From Anticarsia gemmatalis (lineage: Eukaryota > Arthropoda > Insecta > Lepidoptera > Erebidae), in the NCBI RefSeq assembly GCF_050436995.1, contig NC_134745.1:10230001-10294000 (forward strand): a DNA stretch of 64,000 nucleotides, read 5' to 3'. Positions 27,101 through 42,100 of the stretch are shown one piece after another. A program made the translations under genes and the position numbers. A model generated the notes under the pieces. It searched no databases. It was given only the letters and a program-made list of their open reading frames with translations, and was not told the DNA's origin. Position 1 is the stretch's first letter. Each line of letters begins with the position of its first letter.

Positions 27101-30100
27101 CGACGCGCGCTTTTGCATACACAACACCATTTAAAACATAAATATGACTAGTATCTATCCACAAGCTTCTCTCTCTGCCGTTGTCTCATTTAAATTCGAT
27201 TATAAGTCAAGGAATCTCACGTCTCATATAATATGAACTTCCTCCCATTCATTGGTATCGATGTTAAAGGAGTATAAGTATGATAATTTGTATTGTTTTA
27301 TTTCTTACATGATCAATAATATGTTATTTAAATTACCATACTTTCGTACCACTCACTTCAATCATGACATAATTTGAAAAAGGTATTCAGAATTCACTTC
27401 AATTAGAAGGTAATTGACTCAACAATAACTGTAGCTATACGTATTTCAATGTTGCGCTAGAACAATCCATATTTTTTATAAATGCTTGGAGCAATACATA
27501 CATTAATAAAAACTTATACGCCTGAATAATGATTACGATAGGGAATTTCTTTAAGGGGAATTGTTCATTTTTGCACCCATCGGACTGTATAATTGCCATT
27601 AGTTAAGTATTCGTGGGGAGCTGCAAAAGGTCGAGTAATTACCATTAGAATGTTGTTACTTCCACACACTTGGTATTACCCACTATCGAACTAATGAACA
27701 TAATAATAATTTAGGGCTGCGTATAAAATGCTTACAAGGTACCTCACACTCACTCATAAAATTATAAACACTGGCGCAGGTTAGACACTAATTTCAGCAA
27801 TTTATTTTCTTTAGGATGAACATATTCCATAGAAATTAACGTAATTGCTCTGCAAGATGGCAGAAAATATATATTTTTTAATTTTTCTTCTTGTAGAAAC
27901 TTTTATCATGCCATATCTAATACCACTGTGTACTTATACCGGAGTGAACCGGTTAAGAGACGTTGCAAATTATGCATTATGAGAATCTAAAAATAACACA
28001 GAGCCCAGCACATAAGAGGTTGTCTGCGTAAGGCAAAAGCCTTCATCATTATTCTAACGGACGTTTCATCCCCACGGGATATGAGCAACTCTTAGTTTTT
28101 ATCGCTACATTATTTATTGACTTAATGAATTAATTGGATAAAAACATGTTAGATGATGCGAAGATATATATTGCGATAACATACAACCCATATTTATAAT
28201 ACTAGTTTAATAGCTCAATATTTTATACAAGTCTCTAGCTGGGAACTACTTGGTTTGTTATTATCCCTATCATGTCAGCAAAACGTCCTTCATAGAATAG
28301 CTTTCTGAAGAACTTCATTCATGTCTTATCAGAGAACAAAAGCTTAACCGTGTAAATATTTTTTTATTCTCTTAATAGTATTCAGAAAGGCTGCTAAAAA
28401 AATTGTATCTTCTCTTTGTCAAAATAAATATACATCAAGATCATAAAGTATCATATTTCAGTCAAACGGGAATTTAGTGGAAATTATAAAGGGATTTGAA
28501 ATAGTTTAACGACCATCATCCCCCAAAAGCATCAGGTATACGGCTCTACATTCCAAGCATCATAAAATATCACGTTACTTCTTTTTATAACATCGTAAAC
28601 TCGAGTCTTTTAGTCATCGTGAAGTATTACGATGCCAAGATTTAATTGCAGTAAACGCAGGAGAATTAAAATCGCACTTCCGATTAAATGTAGATATTGT
28701 TTCACTTAAACATTGATTAAAAGCTGTGTAATCGTGCAACCGCAAACCGTTGGCGCCGGCGGCGGCTGGCGGGCTCGGGCGTGTGGCGCGGCCGCACAAG
28801 CGTGTGCGTGCGCGCAATGCAATGCATTACATAATGCGAACCAGTTGGCGGATCGAGCGCAACCACCCGGCCCTGCGGCGCACGCTCCATGTTCCATGCA
28901 TTACACGACGGGTATTTCACGGCCGTGCCAAGTTCAATGTTAAATATTATACCTCTATCGGATATTGTAAAGTCTCCCTTCCCGATTAGATAGTCCATGC
29001 GAACATTTATATCGCGATAAAGTACTTCGCGCCGTAGATTGTGATATACTAAACAAGTCGTTGAACTTGTACCGGAAAATGGGTTTAGTTGCGTCGATTC
29101 TCATTACAAATCTATTCGAGATGATTGATGATTCGAACACCTGAAGCCGCAAAGCAGTCATCAAATTACCAATTTCAAATTAATGTATTGTAAAAAGTGC
29201 AATTTTGGTGTCTACCAAAACTTTTTGATTGGCGGTGTGCGTGGGAACATCGATCGGGTTGTTCGTGGTCGGATAACGATCGGTAGGCAAAAAAGGGATC
29301 GAGATAATGGCGAAGGAGCGATGCGCAGAGACCGTCCCAAGGACGGCGCGCGCGACTCCTCTCTCGCGCCCGCTGCGGAATGCACCCACCAGACTATTTT
29401 TAGTAATCAAACCCGATGCCGAGCCGGCCCTGGTCCCGGCCAGCGAGACAAACAAATGTCCACGAACACTGGTGGTTCTACTGAAGTTGTATTACTAATG
29501 AGACGGTACCACTACACAAACATAAGTACGCCGAAACAAAAACATTACACGCTAATCGACGAATCATAATAACACCATTTGCGTCTGGTGACTAAACTAT
29601 TAAATTCCTATTCCTATGAGTAACCAATGCTCACGTCCAATAAGTAATTTGATACAATCATGCCACCCGGTGTTCCGGCCACATTACTTTTGAATTATAG
29701 CGACGAAAAAAAATAAGGAGATGATGATAATAAAATATATCTGTGGCCTTTCGGCACCCAACGTTTGAAGATTAACCTACTGTAAAGACCTTAAGTTCGA
29801 TCCACTTTAGACACGGTCAAGTTGGAATTGAATTTACTATAAATCTAATTTAATGTTTAATCAATAAAAAAGAAACATTATGTGTCTTCTTCTTAACGTA
29901 TTTATTAACATAAAAAAGTTAAATTCATAAACAATTGCCCGGGAATGTGAGTCGAAATACAAATTCATATTTTTTCTGGTGAGTAAATATGTAATAGCAG
30001 TTGGTATGGCATTTTAGAAAAATCTCCATCTTATTAGACGCGTGATACGAGATTATATTTTTTCCATTAAAATATTACGTTTACACCAAATTTCGTAAAG

Positions 30101-33100
30101 CAAACGTAAAATTATGAGAATTCGCTTCACTTGTTATGTCAAAGATACGTATCAGCTATAAAACAGGCAAATAGGAAGTTGTCAAATTATTTCTGACACT
30201 TTAGACTAAAGTCGGGCACTGAAAATGACTCGACAGTACGCCGCCGCGCTGTGAATGCCGTGATCATAGAGTCATCATCACGGATAGACAAAATATGTAA
30301 GTGTAGTGAGTGGAGCGACTATCTGCGTATAATCTGGAGTCATTTACGGTACCGGTGCGAGAGCTACGAGTACGAAGAAGGCGGCGGTCTCGGCGCACCA
30401 TAATATTATTCCATGGAACTGCAGCGCTAGATGTCCTGACCACGCGGCGGCTAGTCGAGGGGCGATGAACCCCCGCACCTGTCGCCACTCCCTCCGCATC
30501 CCCGCACTATTTTTTCACAACATCGACTTCCGTCGAAGAGTTTTTACCGACCTGTCGATAACCTGTCCGATAGCTGCGGACACGCCTCATTAGCGGAATC
30601 ACTACCTACTATGTTGATTGGTTTAAATCGTCAGCTCTTCTCACAGACTGCACCCGCACAGAGACATCTTTGATGAGATAATGATGCATTCCCATAAACG
30701 GTTTCCTACAGATATATAGATTTCTACATTGATCAATACAATTGTATCGGGAGGGAATTCGATAGTAGATAAAGCCAAAGGTAGCAATTTTGATATGTGT
30801 ATTGAAATCAAATTCAAAAATAGCTACTGAGTAAGGCGGTTAGGTAAACGGATTTTAATATAAATCAATTATCATAATTGAATTCAATGAGAGGTTTATT
30901 AGTATTGAGTAATAGTTTAGATGATGGTACTTATGTACCGTTTCAAATGCACGCAAGAGACATTTTACAAGAGTAGAACAGAGGTAGGAGTGCAGCGTCG
31001 CATTGTTCTGTCGCATGTCGCATGTCGCATGTGACATAGCTGCGTACGCGCTGCGGTCGGGCCGCGCACTTGAGTCAACACGCGAAACGCACCGATCACC
31101 GCATTGCACCGCTTTATGGCTCACCTCAGTGTCGTAAGCTTTGTTGATATTACCTACCGGTTACGACGGATTATACAAATTTTATTGCGTGTAACAAGCT
31201 GGGTTACACCAACACCATGTTTTAACATGCTGCTCACGCGATTGTTTTTCATTTATTGTGCTTGTTCAGGTATAAAAATATTGAGATTATTGTTTTTAAC
31301 TAGTACCGAATGACTTGACTCTTGTTATTTTTTTGTTAAATTGGTTTGCTTCAGGTTCTATAATATAATACTCAGCTTGAGTAAAGAAGGCTAGAGCTAT
31401 TGTACGTACTATAATGAAAGTCTAACAATGAAGGTCGAAGACCCGTAGGTCACAGCAACCACCTTGCTGGCTCTACCACGCGGCCTATTGTGACTCTTAC
31501 ATAAGTTATAACTACTTGCATAAGTTATACGCTGACTTTTGTGATATAATTTTGTGCATTTTACTAGTACTGTGTTCTGAAAATAACAGGTGCTGAAATG
31601 TTGTGAAATTTAATGTAAATTTGATAAAAATCTTTTGAATGATAAATATTACTTTGAAAGAGAATAAACAGGTCAGGGACACATGTATCAAATCGTACGG
31701 AGATGTTCTCGTCACTGAACCATATATTCTAATAACAACACAATTGAACAGCACACTAGCAACATTTTCGACACGTCAACTTTTAGTAATCATATCCTGT
31801 GAACTGGTACCCTCGATATTACGCACAAATTGCACATAGTTTTGTTTACATAAATGAATATGAGGTACTTCTTGTTGCTATACGTTTATTATCGTTATTG
31901 ACTCATAGTGAGACTGAGACGATTATAGATAATTAAGATAAATACATTTTTATTAGATACCTAATCAAATTATATAAAAAAAATATATGTATTGACGTAC
32001 CTGCCACGGGACCAAGGGTGGCTGCGAACAGCAAAAAGCAGGTGGCCAAAACGATCTGCATGTTGATAGAGTCGAGCGATTTCTGCGGGGAGGGTGCGGA
32101 TATAATATGTGCAGGCACACGCAGGAGTGCGCACTCGCAACACGGGACACTCGGGCACACTGAACGCGCGCTGCCCGGGACCCCCCCTTATAACAGAGAT
32201 GCGTCCCGCGCGCACCACCACATGGGACCGCTATAACGACCGTTGCCCACAGGCTCGCATACAATTCTCTATTGGTTTGAGTACACCCGACTAGACAGAC
32301 ACTGGAGCGGCGATGGAGGCGGTCCATCTATCTTAGCCACGAGGCCGTGGTGCGGAGTCGTCAGGCACGGACGTCCGGCGGCGGGCGGACGCTCGGCTCG
32401 GCGGCGCCCGCGCGCCTCGACACGGGAGTTATCTCGGCAAATCGTACCGCACAATAGTTCGCGCTCAATTTGTTCTTGTTGCGGTCGACGCGAATTCTTC
32501 GCTTGTCCAAAGGGTTGTCGACGTTGTCGTAGTTTTTTCTCCGCTCACGAAACGATGCGGCGCGCTTCAAGGGTGTGCCTTTGTAATATCTTCCATTGAG
32601 GATCGGCCACGCAACCCGGCCGCAATTATTGTAACTATACTTATTTATCTTACAATTTAAAAGAGTTAACAACGTAACACATACCGAGCCATGTGTATAC
32701 GTAAAGACAAATCAGGTAAAAATTTAAATTCTAAGACTGCTCTTTACCTTACAGCTATTACGTAAAATGTTTTTCACGTTAAACTACATAATGATTGCAA
32801 AAAAAACTTCTCACGTAAAAACACCAGCCAATACTAACTCCTCTTTTAGCGGGAGATGTCGTTAAAAAGGCTAAAGCCGTGTTTGTCAGAACTTATTCCC
32901 ACGTCGCTCACCGTCGGTTGTGCGATGCTCGTGGCAGGTTAATATTAATTAAGAACATATTTGACCTTGTGACGGACATACAAACGCGGCCGCCGAGTTC
33001 AATATTAGATCTTTGCTGAAATAAAAGCAAATGGGGTAACCTCGGAGCACTTGAAAGCCGCCGCCAGTGCTTCACCACTTTAAACATGTTGCTTTGAAAG

Positions 33101-36100
33101 CCACGTTAATTGGTTGGACGCTATTTGCTTTGCACGCCATACAGCCCAACAGCTTTGACATGCCCATACGAACGCTCTATGTGCCATAATAGTACATTTT
33201 CAACGTTCTTTCTATCCGTCGCTGCCTGTCCCTGCAGTAATAAAACTTAGGTCAGAAAAAAACTATACGTACTTACGTGCATATTTTAAATGTTCCATCT
33301 TAATACAAGACACTGCACTTAAATGAGCCTGCAAAAGTTAAATTGCTCTAGAGCCCGCAGAAACACTTTTGAAATTTCTTTTTTATCGCATTCAGGCGAT
33401 ACCTATCAGTATTGTTTTACATCCGATGAATTACATTCGAGGGCGATACCAGTCGATAAAATAAAATTCACGGTTTTATTTTCATAAAAAAATATGAAGG
33501 TATTACTTTAATAGCTGCAAAGAGAGAAAAAAGTTTCGAGATTCGAACGATACAAAGTTTTTTTTTGATCTGAGGATGTTACTCCGCTTCGGGGAGTATT
33601 TAATTGAACGGGAGCATGGCTCCGATGTTTTGAATAATAGGAGTAATAGACCGCACATGCCGCACAAACAAACTGTCTCTGCTCCATTCACTACACCGCA
33701 GTGCCCAAAACGTGCGCTGCCGCCGACAACATTAATTGACAACAATAATTACCATCAATTTAGTTATGAAACTGCGTTGCTGTTTCTTTAGGATCTATTT
33801 TGATTCAATGTATTATTTCATTTTAAAATTCTTGTATGTATGTATGTCCGTTGAATGATAAGTAATACTTCAAATGCCTAGAAGGTTAGCAAATGTATAA
33901 AGTAGGGTTTAGACTAAAGACCACTAAATTAAATACTTACTACAAGTGGAAATGTAGGAAAATGAATCTCAACTTTAAAGGACGAATACTTGCTAGAAAT
34001 AATTTATGTTAATATAATTAGCATAACATTTGTGAATGTAGAATTTGCGAGGAAAGATGTGTATCAATATTTGAAAACATGACGATGTGTCACCGGTGGG
34101 CAGCAGAGCGGTCCTCAATCATAGCGGCGGACTGCGACCGCCTTGTGACTTGTGATTATTCTATTGTTATAAGTTGCGTGCAATGCCTGCGCCTGCGGTG
34201 GTCGTCGCCGGCTACTCTGATTACCGCGATTACGATAAAAATGCGCCCCGCTATCGTTTAAATGCCGTTTTAAAAATAACCGCGTAATAGTCAACCGCAA
34301 TAGCAGCAAACACTAAAAATAAAATATTACGTGGATGGTCCCCTTAGCTTGACGTCCCTGAATAACATTCGGAATATTGCCCGATCATTATGCTGGGTGC
34401 ACGTCGCTAGTGGTCCGACATTTACATAGAGCTCTACTATTAAATTATCCATTACCATTTGAATCTTTACCCATAAAGTTTAGTGTACTTGATGACTCAC
34501 GAATTTATGTGAACGAGTAAAAATGCGACCAACAAGCTAGTAGTGTACCTCTACGACCTGAACGACTAATACAACAATCTATGTAATAATGCATGCAGAT
34601 ATCCTACCCACGTCTTTTGCTAGTCATTTTATATTATTATGTTGCTATAAACTATGTTTGGCTGATAATACGAAATGTACGGTACCATACTCTACCATTA
34701 AGAAATATTTAAAGCGTAAGTGCTTTCTCAGTGAGTTTACTTAGTACTTCAGTAATTACTTAATCCTTCCAGTATACCATCCCATTGATCTCTTTCTACA
34801 GACAATTTACATTAGTAAAAGAAAAGTTAGTACGTGCATGTAGCGGCGGCTCGTATATTCAGTTTAGTTAACGTAGAGACCTACATTTTATGGCGTAAAT
34901 AGACGCATTTTCTACTGGGCGACTAAAAATAAATGCATCGTGGAGCTCACCGTCTTGCAACATAAAACCAAAAATAACTAAACCAGTGATCTTACGACCA
35001 TAAAAGTGATTCCCAGCGAAATAATATTATCGGCTTGGCTGCTACTTATTTGCGATTTCCATTACTTAATCAAATTATTACCTGTTAGCCGATCGTTCCG
35101 CTGCTGCTCGCGGTTTTTCTGATTTCCCGTGGGATTCTCGCCTTTTCTTACAATTTATGTAAAGGAAGTTAGCTTCTGAATAGTTTGATCTATTTTTAAC
35201 CACAGGCTCGTTGCAAGGAGTCTTGTGGTAAGACAAAATTGATCACATTGTCTTTGAATTATAAAGTAACTGAAATTTACTTACTGTAAATATTTTTAAG
35301 GAGACCTTATTAATAGCGTTTTAATATACTTACAAGACATACTGACAACATAGAATATAGATTCCTATTGCGTCGTTTACGACATTTACATACCTTCTTT
35401 TCTGTGCTCTACAATATTCTTTAAACTTTTATTTTTTTTGCAAATAAAATGAGTTTGGTTCAATATGTTTTTATTAAATTATACAAGATATTATAAAAGA
35501 TAAGTAAGTGAACCTTAGTTATATGATTGCAGTTAGCTTAATCTATACAGTTATACATTTATTTTACGCAAGAAATATAAGTAGTTATTATGATATTTAT
35601 TTATTTAGTGCTGATCTAGTTTCAACAATAATTTGTTAGTACTATAATACCCTTGATTTTACATTTAATCTTCTTATAAAGAGTTGAACGAACTAAAGCT
35701 CATTTACTCTTTTTTTAGTTTATCCTCTAGTTCAGAATAGCGTAAAATTGATAGAACGAATCGACATAATGTTGTCAGTGAATATAAAGCGAATTTTATT
35801 ACATTTTTTTGGTTATGCCATAAACGTGAAGACGAACAAAAAACATAGTTGTTTACACGTTATGCCTGCGTAGTAATAACCACAACAGAGCAAAAACTAC
35901 CCAAACGATTAGTACTTTTAAATGTCACATAAGGAAGGAAATTAAAAACATGAAAGTATAAAGTAATGTTTTTCCCTCTCATTTTATAATTTCAGTACGA
36001 GGGTGCACGGCGGTCGTCTTTTGATATTGAAATTAATGTATCAGTGGAATTTGATTGATTTGGCTTGTTAGTAGTCGGAATCTTAATCACTCATGACATG

Positions 36101-39100
36101 GCTGCGAAGGGTACCGGTCTGAGGCGCAATTTGAGTTTTTTGGCCCGAGCCTGGAGAGCGCCATTAACATCGCTTGCCGTAACATTTGCATGACCAGGCA
36201 TTTCGCGCTTCTGCACATCACATCCCACTATGTCGAATACACATGCAATATTAATAAACAATGTATTTTACTTTCGGTGATAAATTAACTTTATGCGAGC
36301 CGAATTTTATATTATTTTCTTCTAGCTTTGCAATCTTTAGGTTTTAGGTAGAGTCATGATCGATTACGTTTTTTGTACGCATACTACTCGAAGCTGCACT
36401 AGTATTGTTTTATTTTATTTTGTAATTTCACGCTTATTTTTAATAGTTCGATATAATGCGATTTGCATTTTATGTAGTGTCACTACAGAAGTGTCAATAA
36501 GCGAGTTTATTTCGCTATAAAATGTATTTTGCTTTACTTCTAAAATATTTGTCACAACTCTTAGGTACTCTTATGATAGAGTTTTTGCCGGTATAAACCA
36601 CACTTAAAGTATACATTTACTTAATAAAGTGGTAGAACAAGTATTATAAAACGGCGTGCATTACGTATATTCTGTAACAAAAACGACCACGTGCAGCTAA
36701 TAGAATTGATGGCGGGCGATAGGCGTAATCTCAACATAGTATATTGATTCGCCTCGCCGCCGCCCCGGCCGGCGTGACATGAGTGGTTATGTGTTTAAGC
36801 AATTACCGCCAAGAGTGGCTAGAGAGTGGAGCTGTGAGCTGTGAGCTGGTAGTGTGGTAGTGTAGTAGTGAGGTACATCTAGGTTCGTAGGGTCCCGTTA
36901 TAATTGACGTGCACACGAGGGCCACGGCGAGGTGTCGGAGCGGGCCGGTGGAGGCACGCCTCACTGATCCACTATAATTTACACAGACGCTCCACGACAA
37001 CCCCTAATCACAATCCTCGGATTTAGCAATATTATTATCCATAGTTTTTTCATGCAATGCATATATCACATCGTTAAGGCTATAAAATATATTGTTAACA
37101 CCCTAGTCATGTTATAGCTTCCGTCCGCAGCTTTGTCCGCATGTAAATGTAACAAAAAACAGTAATAGGATGAAGTATCGTTATTATTAGAACAGCGGAC
37201 GACTGTCGTTTATACTAGGATTATTTCACGCAAGTAAACCCACAAACAGTACTTAATTTCGATATTTATGTTTCTAAATGGTTTACAGTAACAATAAATC
37301 GGGATATGTTCGAGCTAAGTCGACCTAATAACTTGGACCAAGACTTTTGTCGGAAGTGCCTTATTCCCGACTTTTTGGCGTCTTAAAATAAAGTATAAAG
37401 AGCACCCGAGTACATTCCTTTTCATTTATTAATCACCATGACAGAGATAGCTATCTCTTAATAATATTACATTCCCGTAGTGCGTATGTTCGATCTTGAT
37501 GTAATTAATAAGAGATAAGAACGTTGTGGCTGCTCGAGACATTTTAACTGATCGCAAAAATTATGAAATAAAATCGACCAAATGAAACTTGAGACAAGCA
37601 AATATGAAATAAAACAAGCCAAAGAAATCAAGATGAAATTATTTCGCACTGTAAAGCTGGTTATTTTTTAAAGCTTTTCATATTGATAACCACACAAACC
37701 TTTAACACCACTTTATAACTAGATAACTTAAAAAATCCGGTAATATTTTTTGGTTGAAAATTGGCAAGTTTTGAGAAAATCTAAGTAATTGCTAAAAACA
37801 TCTTTAATCAATCATTTTGAACAACTAAGTCCATGTTTATTTTTAAAACATGTTAAATGAAAAGCGTGCCATGCATACGAAATGAAACTTTACATACTGA
37901 ATCGATTGCACAAAGCCTTACGCCCGAGGAAAAGAATTAAACGAGCTTTTAACTATTTATCGCACTTCGAAAATAAAAATGTAAAATACATCGCAAACAG
38001 AAAACGTGGTGTTTATCATAATGATTGTAGTGTTGACGTGTGATATCCTCCTCAAGAGTTCAAGGTTATGAACGTGATCTCGAAATATCGTAAAACCAAT
38101 CTCTACGGTCGGACTGAGGCGCCGATCACTGCTTTCTCACGACCGAATCGTTCTCCAATATACCGCTATCGTCCCTAGGGCGAATGCTTTAAGTTCCAAA
38201 GTACCATATCGGTAGAAACGCAAGAAAAAATATTTTTATGTACGTTATCCCTAAGTGTTTTGTTTAAGGCTGTGTTTAGCAACCAGTTGAACGTTCCTTT
38301 GTTATCTCTGTTTGTTTGGCAAATATTTACTTTAGATCAACTCTTGTTTGTCGTATCGACCATACGACCGAATAAAAGCCTCATTGGTCACTTGGAATAG
38401 ATGCGAGGAATTCTGCATTTACTAAACATGAGATCATTAGACTGTCTTGTACTTAACACAACTAATTTATTAAGTCACGACTCGTAAGTGATGAACAATG
38501 ATTAATTAAATTTAATTGTTCGCTTCTTTCAGTTTTATTTTTAATTGATTTGGTCTCACCCCTATCATCCTTATTATGAATGTTAATATTTATTATGTAT
38601 AATACCAGTACCGGTCTTAAGTCTATGTATAAGAACTTGGACTGGTTCACTGATTTCTATGTTTATTCATTATTAAGAGCACTTTTTCAATTACATATAA
38701 GTATATATCGCTATAACATAATTGCTTTCAATCAAGACAACGTACGCGTAAGACATTTACGGCCCCTTTTATTTACACAATCGTATCGAAGATTGTTTTC
38801 TATATTTTCACTTTATACTTGTGTCAGTGGGTTAGCTCTACGTTATTTGCCGTTTGTCCGCCACTCTTTATAAATATACTGTATTCTACAAAATGTTTAG
38901 CTAATATATATTAGACGATATCTAAAACTGGTTGAAAAAAATTTCCTAACTGCTGTGAAATATTAAAGACTTTTATTCGAAGAAACTTTTAAAGAAAGGA
39001 AAAGAAAAAGCGTTCTCATGTTGAGAACGTTTATATGTAATTTCATTATAAACGTCCACAAATGGTCAAGGTGGAAAATATGTAGTGTCTCATGATGACG

Positions 39101-42100
39101 GTGTGCGAGGCGCGGTGGAGGGCGCGGCGGAGGGCGCGGCGAGCAGCGCACCACTGCAGCGTATCTAAAGCTCAATTGCACAATTAGTGTTGCCTCCATT
39201 GTGCTTCCGGATTCCCTCGGGATTACGCTCACCTTCGTAAGATACATTCTCCCCGCAACACGGCACCTCCTATTATATTCTATGTACGTACCTAGTCGTA
39301 GCTGTTGTACGTGTCAGCGATAAATTCTTGTCGTAAAATTGTACACGGCGTGAATCGGCGTGATTAATAATAATTGTGAATTGATAGCGGTCAAGTGTAA
39401 AACGGACGTTTCCGCAAGTAATGCGCAAACACGTTCGCCGCTCGATTTATATGCACATCGGCGAAGGTATCACCTTGAGTTATTAAACAAGGATACTAAC
39501 TTCAACACCCGGCTATTAAAATATGATCCAGAGCCTTCCGGGAATCCGAGCCTAAGGCTCTCACCGAAAACTCGCGCTACACATCAATTTAACCGCGTGC
39601 TCCAAACTGAAAAATTATCTCTTTCTGAACGCCTCTTTTAAATTTTATAATCAGTTTACATATTACAAATATGTACCTAATAAATAACATTGTCGCGTTT
39701 GAACACAATTGTTTTTATTACATTGTGACAAATTTCTGTCATCAAAAAAAATACAGATAGGAAATCTTATTTGATGACTAAAAAAATGTTACTGATATTA
39801 ATTATCCATATTATTTTTGAGACATAATAACTCGATCATTATCAACCAGTCAACAACTTCTACTATGAGCCTGTATCTTGTTCTCTTCAATAGCATTCAA
39901 TGATGTTGAAACGATGTTTTGTAAAGTCTAATAGCAGCTTTGAAGCATCTTTTCAAGCATTTCTGTTCCAATACTTGGAACTATTTTATGAACCTCAACC
40001 TGTACATACCCAGTGCTTGACATGTAATAAATCACAAGCATTGAGCAACTCGCATGAAAAAGGGCCGTGAAAAGAACATTGTATCATGCAAATCCTTGAC
40101 CTCGGATTTTCTATTCAAATGTCATTATTATTCCAGACTCGTATCGCCATTAAGAAAATAACTTAGCTACAACTTTGAAAGTTGCTACAAGGAAAGTATT
40201 CGCGTACAAAACCTAAGCGGTCATAAATAATATGAGGCGAGCGGAGTCAACTAATGAATTACGAGTGCGAGGCTCATAATAGCGGGTCGCGCGCGGCGCT
40301 AAATGCTGCGCACGCGGTCGCCGCCGCGCGCCGCGGGCAATGCACGCAGAGCCTGCGCCCGCGCCACCGCGCCACCGCCTGCAACAACCCTCGGCTCACC
40401 TTCGCCGAGCGACCGCGCGACCGCGCTTCAGACTACGCCGATCTCGTGCGAATAGTTCACGCTCTGCCTCTTGCATCATTGTAATAGACGGATGGGCCGG
40501 AGTCAACGACACCCGTCGACGAGTCATCGCCGTCATCATTCAACTCGAACAACTGTCTTCCAAACGTACCTTTGCTCGATTATAATGAATCATTACGAGT
40601 ATTACGATGCACGTTCCGAGCTGATACTGATATAATGCGATAAGCTGAACAACGCCAACTGCAAGAGGAGAATTTATAGGAGGCTGCGATGCGCCAAGGC
40701 CGCCCAGTCGTTGCTATTATGTAAATAATGCACTCCTATGTCGTGCCCTCTGCATACTCGCCGACTGCATCTGCAGATCATATCGATATAGTATACCCGT
40801 GTCACACGTCATTTTTTCTTTAGTATTATACATATATTTTATAGTATATTAAACTTACAAATCAACGTACAACTAAGAATCAAAATAGTGATTGATCTCT
40901 TTTTAAGTCATTATACTTAATTACCATACTAATATTATTATAAATGCGAAAGTAACTCTGTCTGTCTGTCTGTCTGTCTGCTACTCAATCACGCCTAAAC
41001 TACTGAACCATATCACATGAAATTTGGTATGGAGATATTTTGATACCCGAGAAAGGCTAAGGCTATATATCATCACGCTACGACCAAAAGGAGCAGAGTA
41101 CCAGTAATTAATGTTACAAAAACGGGGAAAATTTCACCCATTCTCTCTTATCTTATCTCTTAAATATGGAAGTTCAAAAGATTCAGGAATTAGTAAAACC
41201 ACCTGCGTCATCGTACTCAAGCAGAGCTGCAAAGTAGAAAGATTCAATTCGTTCCCTCCCACGCACTATGGAACAGATTTTAACAGATAAAGCTAACAGG
41301 AGTCAGATACAATTAAACTTGTATTCAAATTCAACCGTGCCAACCGTTTAAGCGTGGCGATCGTCTTCCTCGGTTTAACAAAAGGGTCAAAATGTTATCA
41401 TTGATACTTTTGTTTACTTTAGAAATGTTTCTCCGTTGCTTATAAGGTCATTAACTTAACTTATCGACCTCGTTCGTTTTCAACGTGACCAATATTCTTG
41501 TAAACGCTAGATTTGGACTAAACAACGTAACTGATTTATTGATTTTCTGTAAATACTGATACATTTTATTATTTATTTATAATGGAAGACCTATGTATAC
41601 AATTTCATACTTCTGGGTTCATGTACAAAAGAACTCCCTTATAACCTTTCATCCCCCTATATAAACGCTAAGAGGATGATTTTCTAAAAGCACTGAAATG
41701 CGTAGGTATTTATTCAATTCCAGTGATGTACCTTAAAATAAAAGTTACCGCTTCTTAAGCCTTTAGGGGGTGATTTTCCAAAAATACTAAAATATGTATG
41801 TATTTATTTACTTCGAATAAATAAACCAAATATGTATAAAGTTTTCAGCACATGCGGACGACTCGAAGAGTTGCTGTTTCTTATACTCTAATTACATTTT
41901 GGACTCATTGTTGGTTACATTTTTCTAAACTAGATTAAATATTCTAGCGTGTAACAAGTTTTCAGTTGCCTCAACACTGCACCACGGCAATCAAATATGC
42001 CTCTCCTCGCGACAGTTTATGATCCTTTCTTTGCTTACTTTTAATACAATTTAAACACCTTTGTTCATTTGGAATCTTAATAGTTTCCGTTACAACGACG

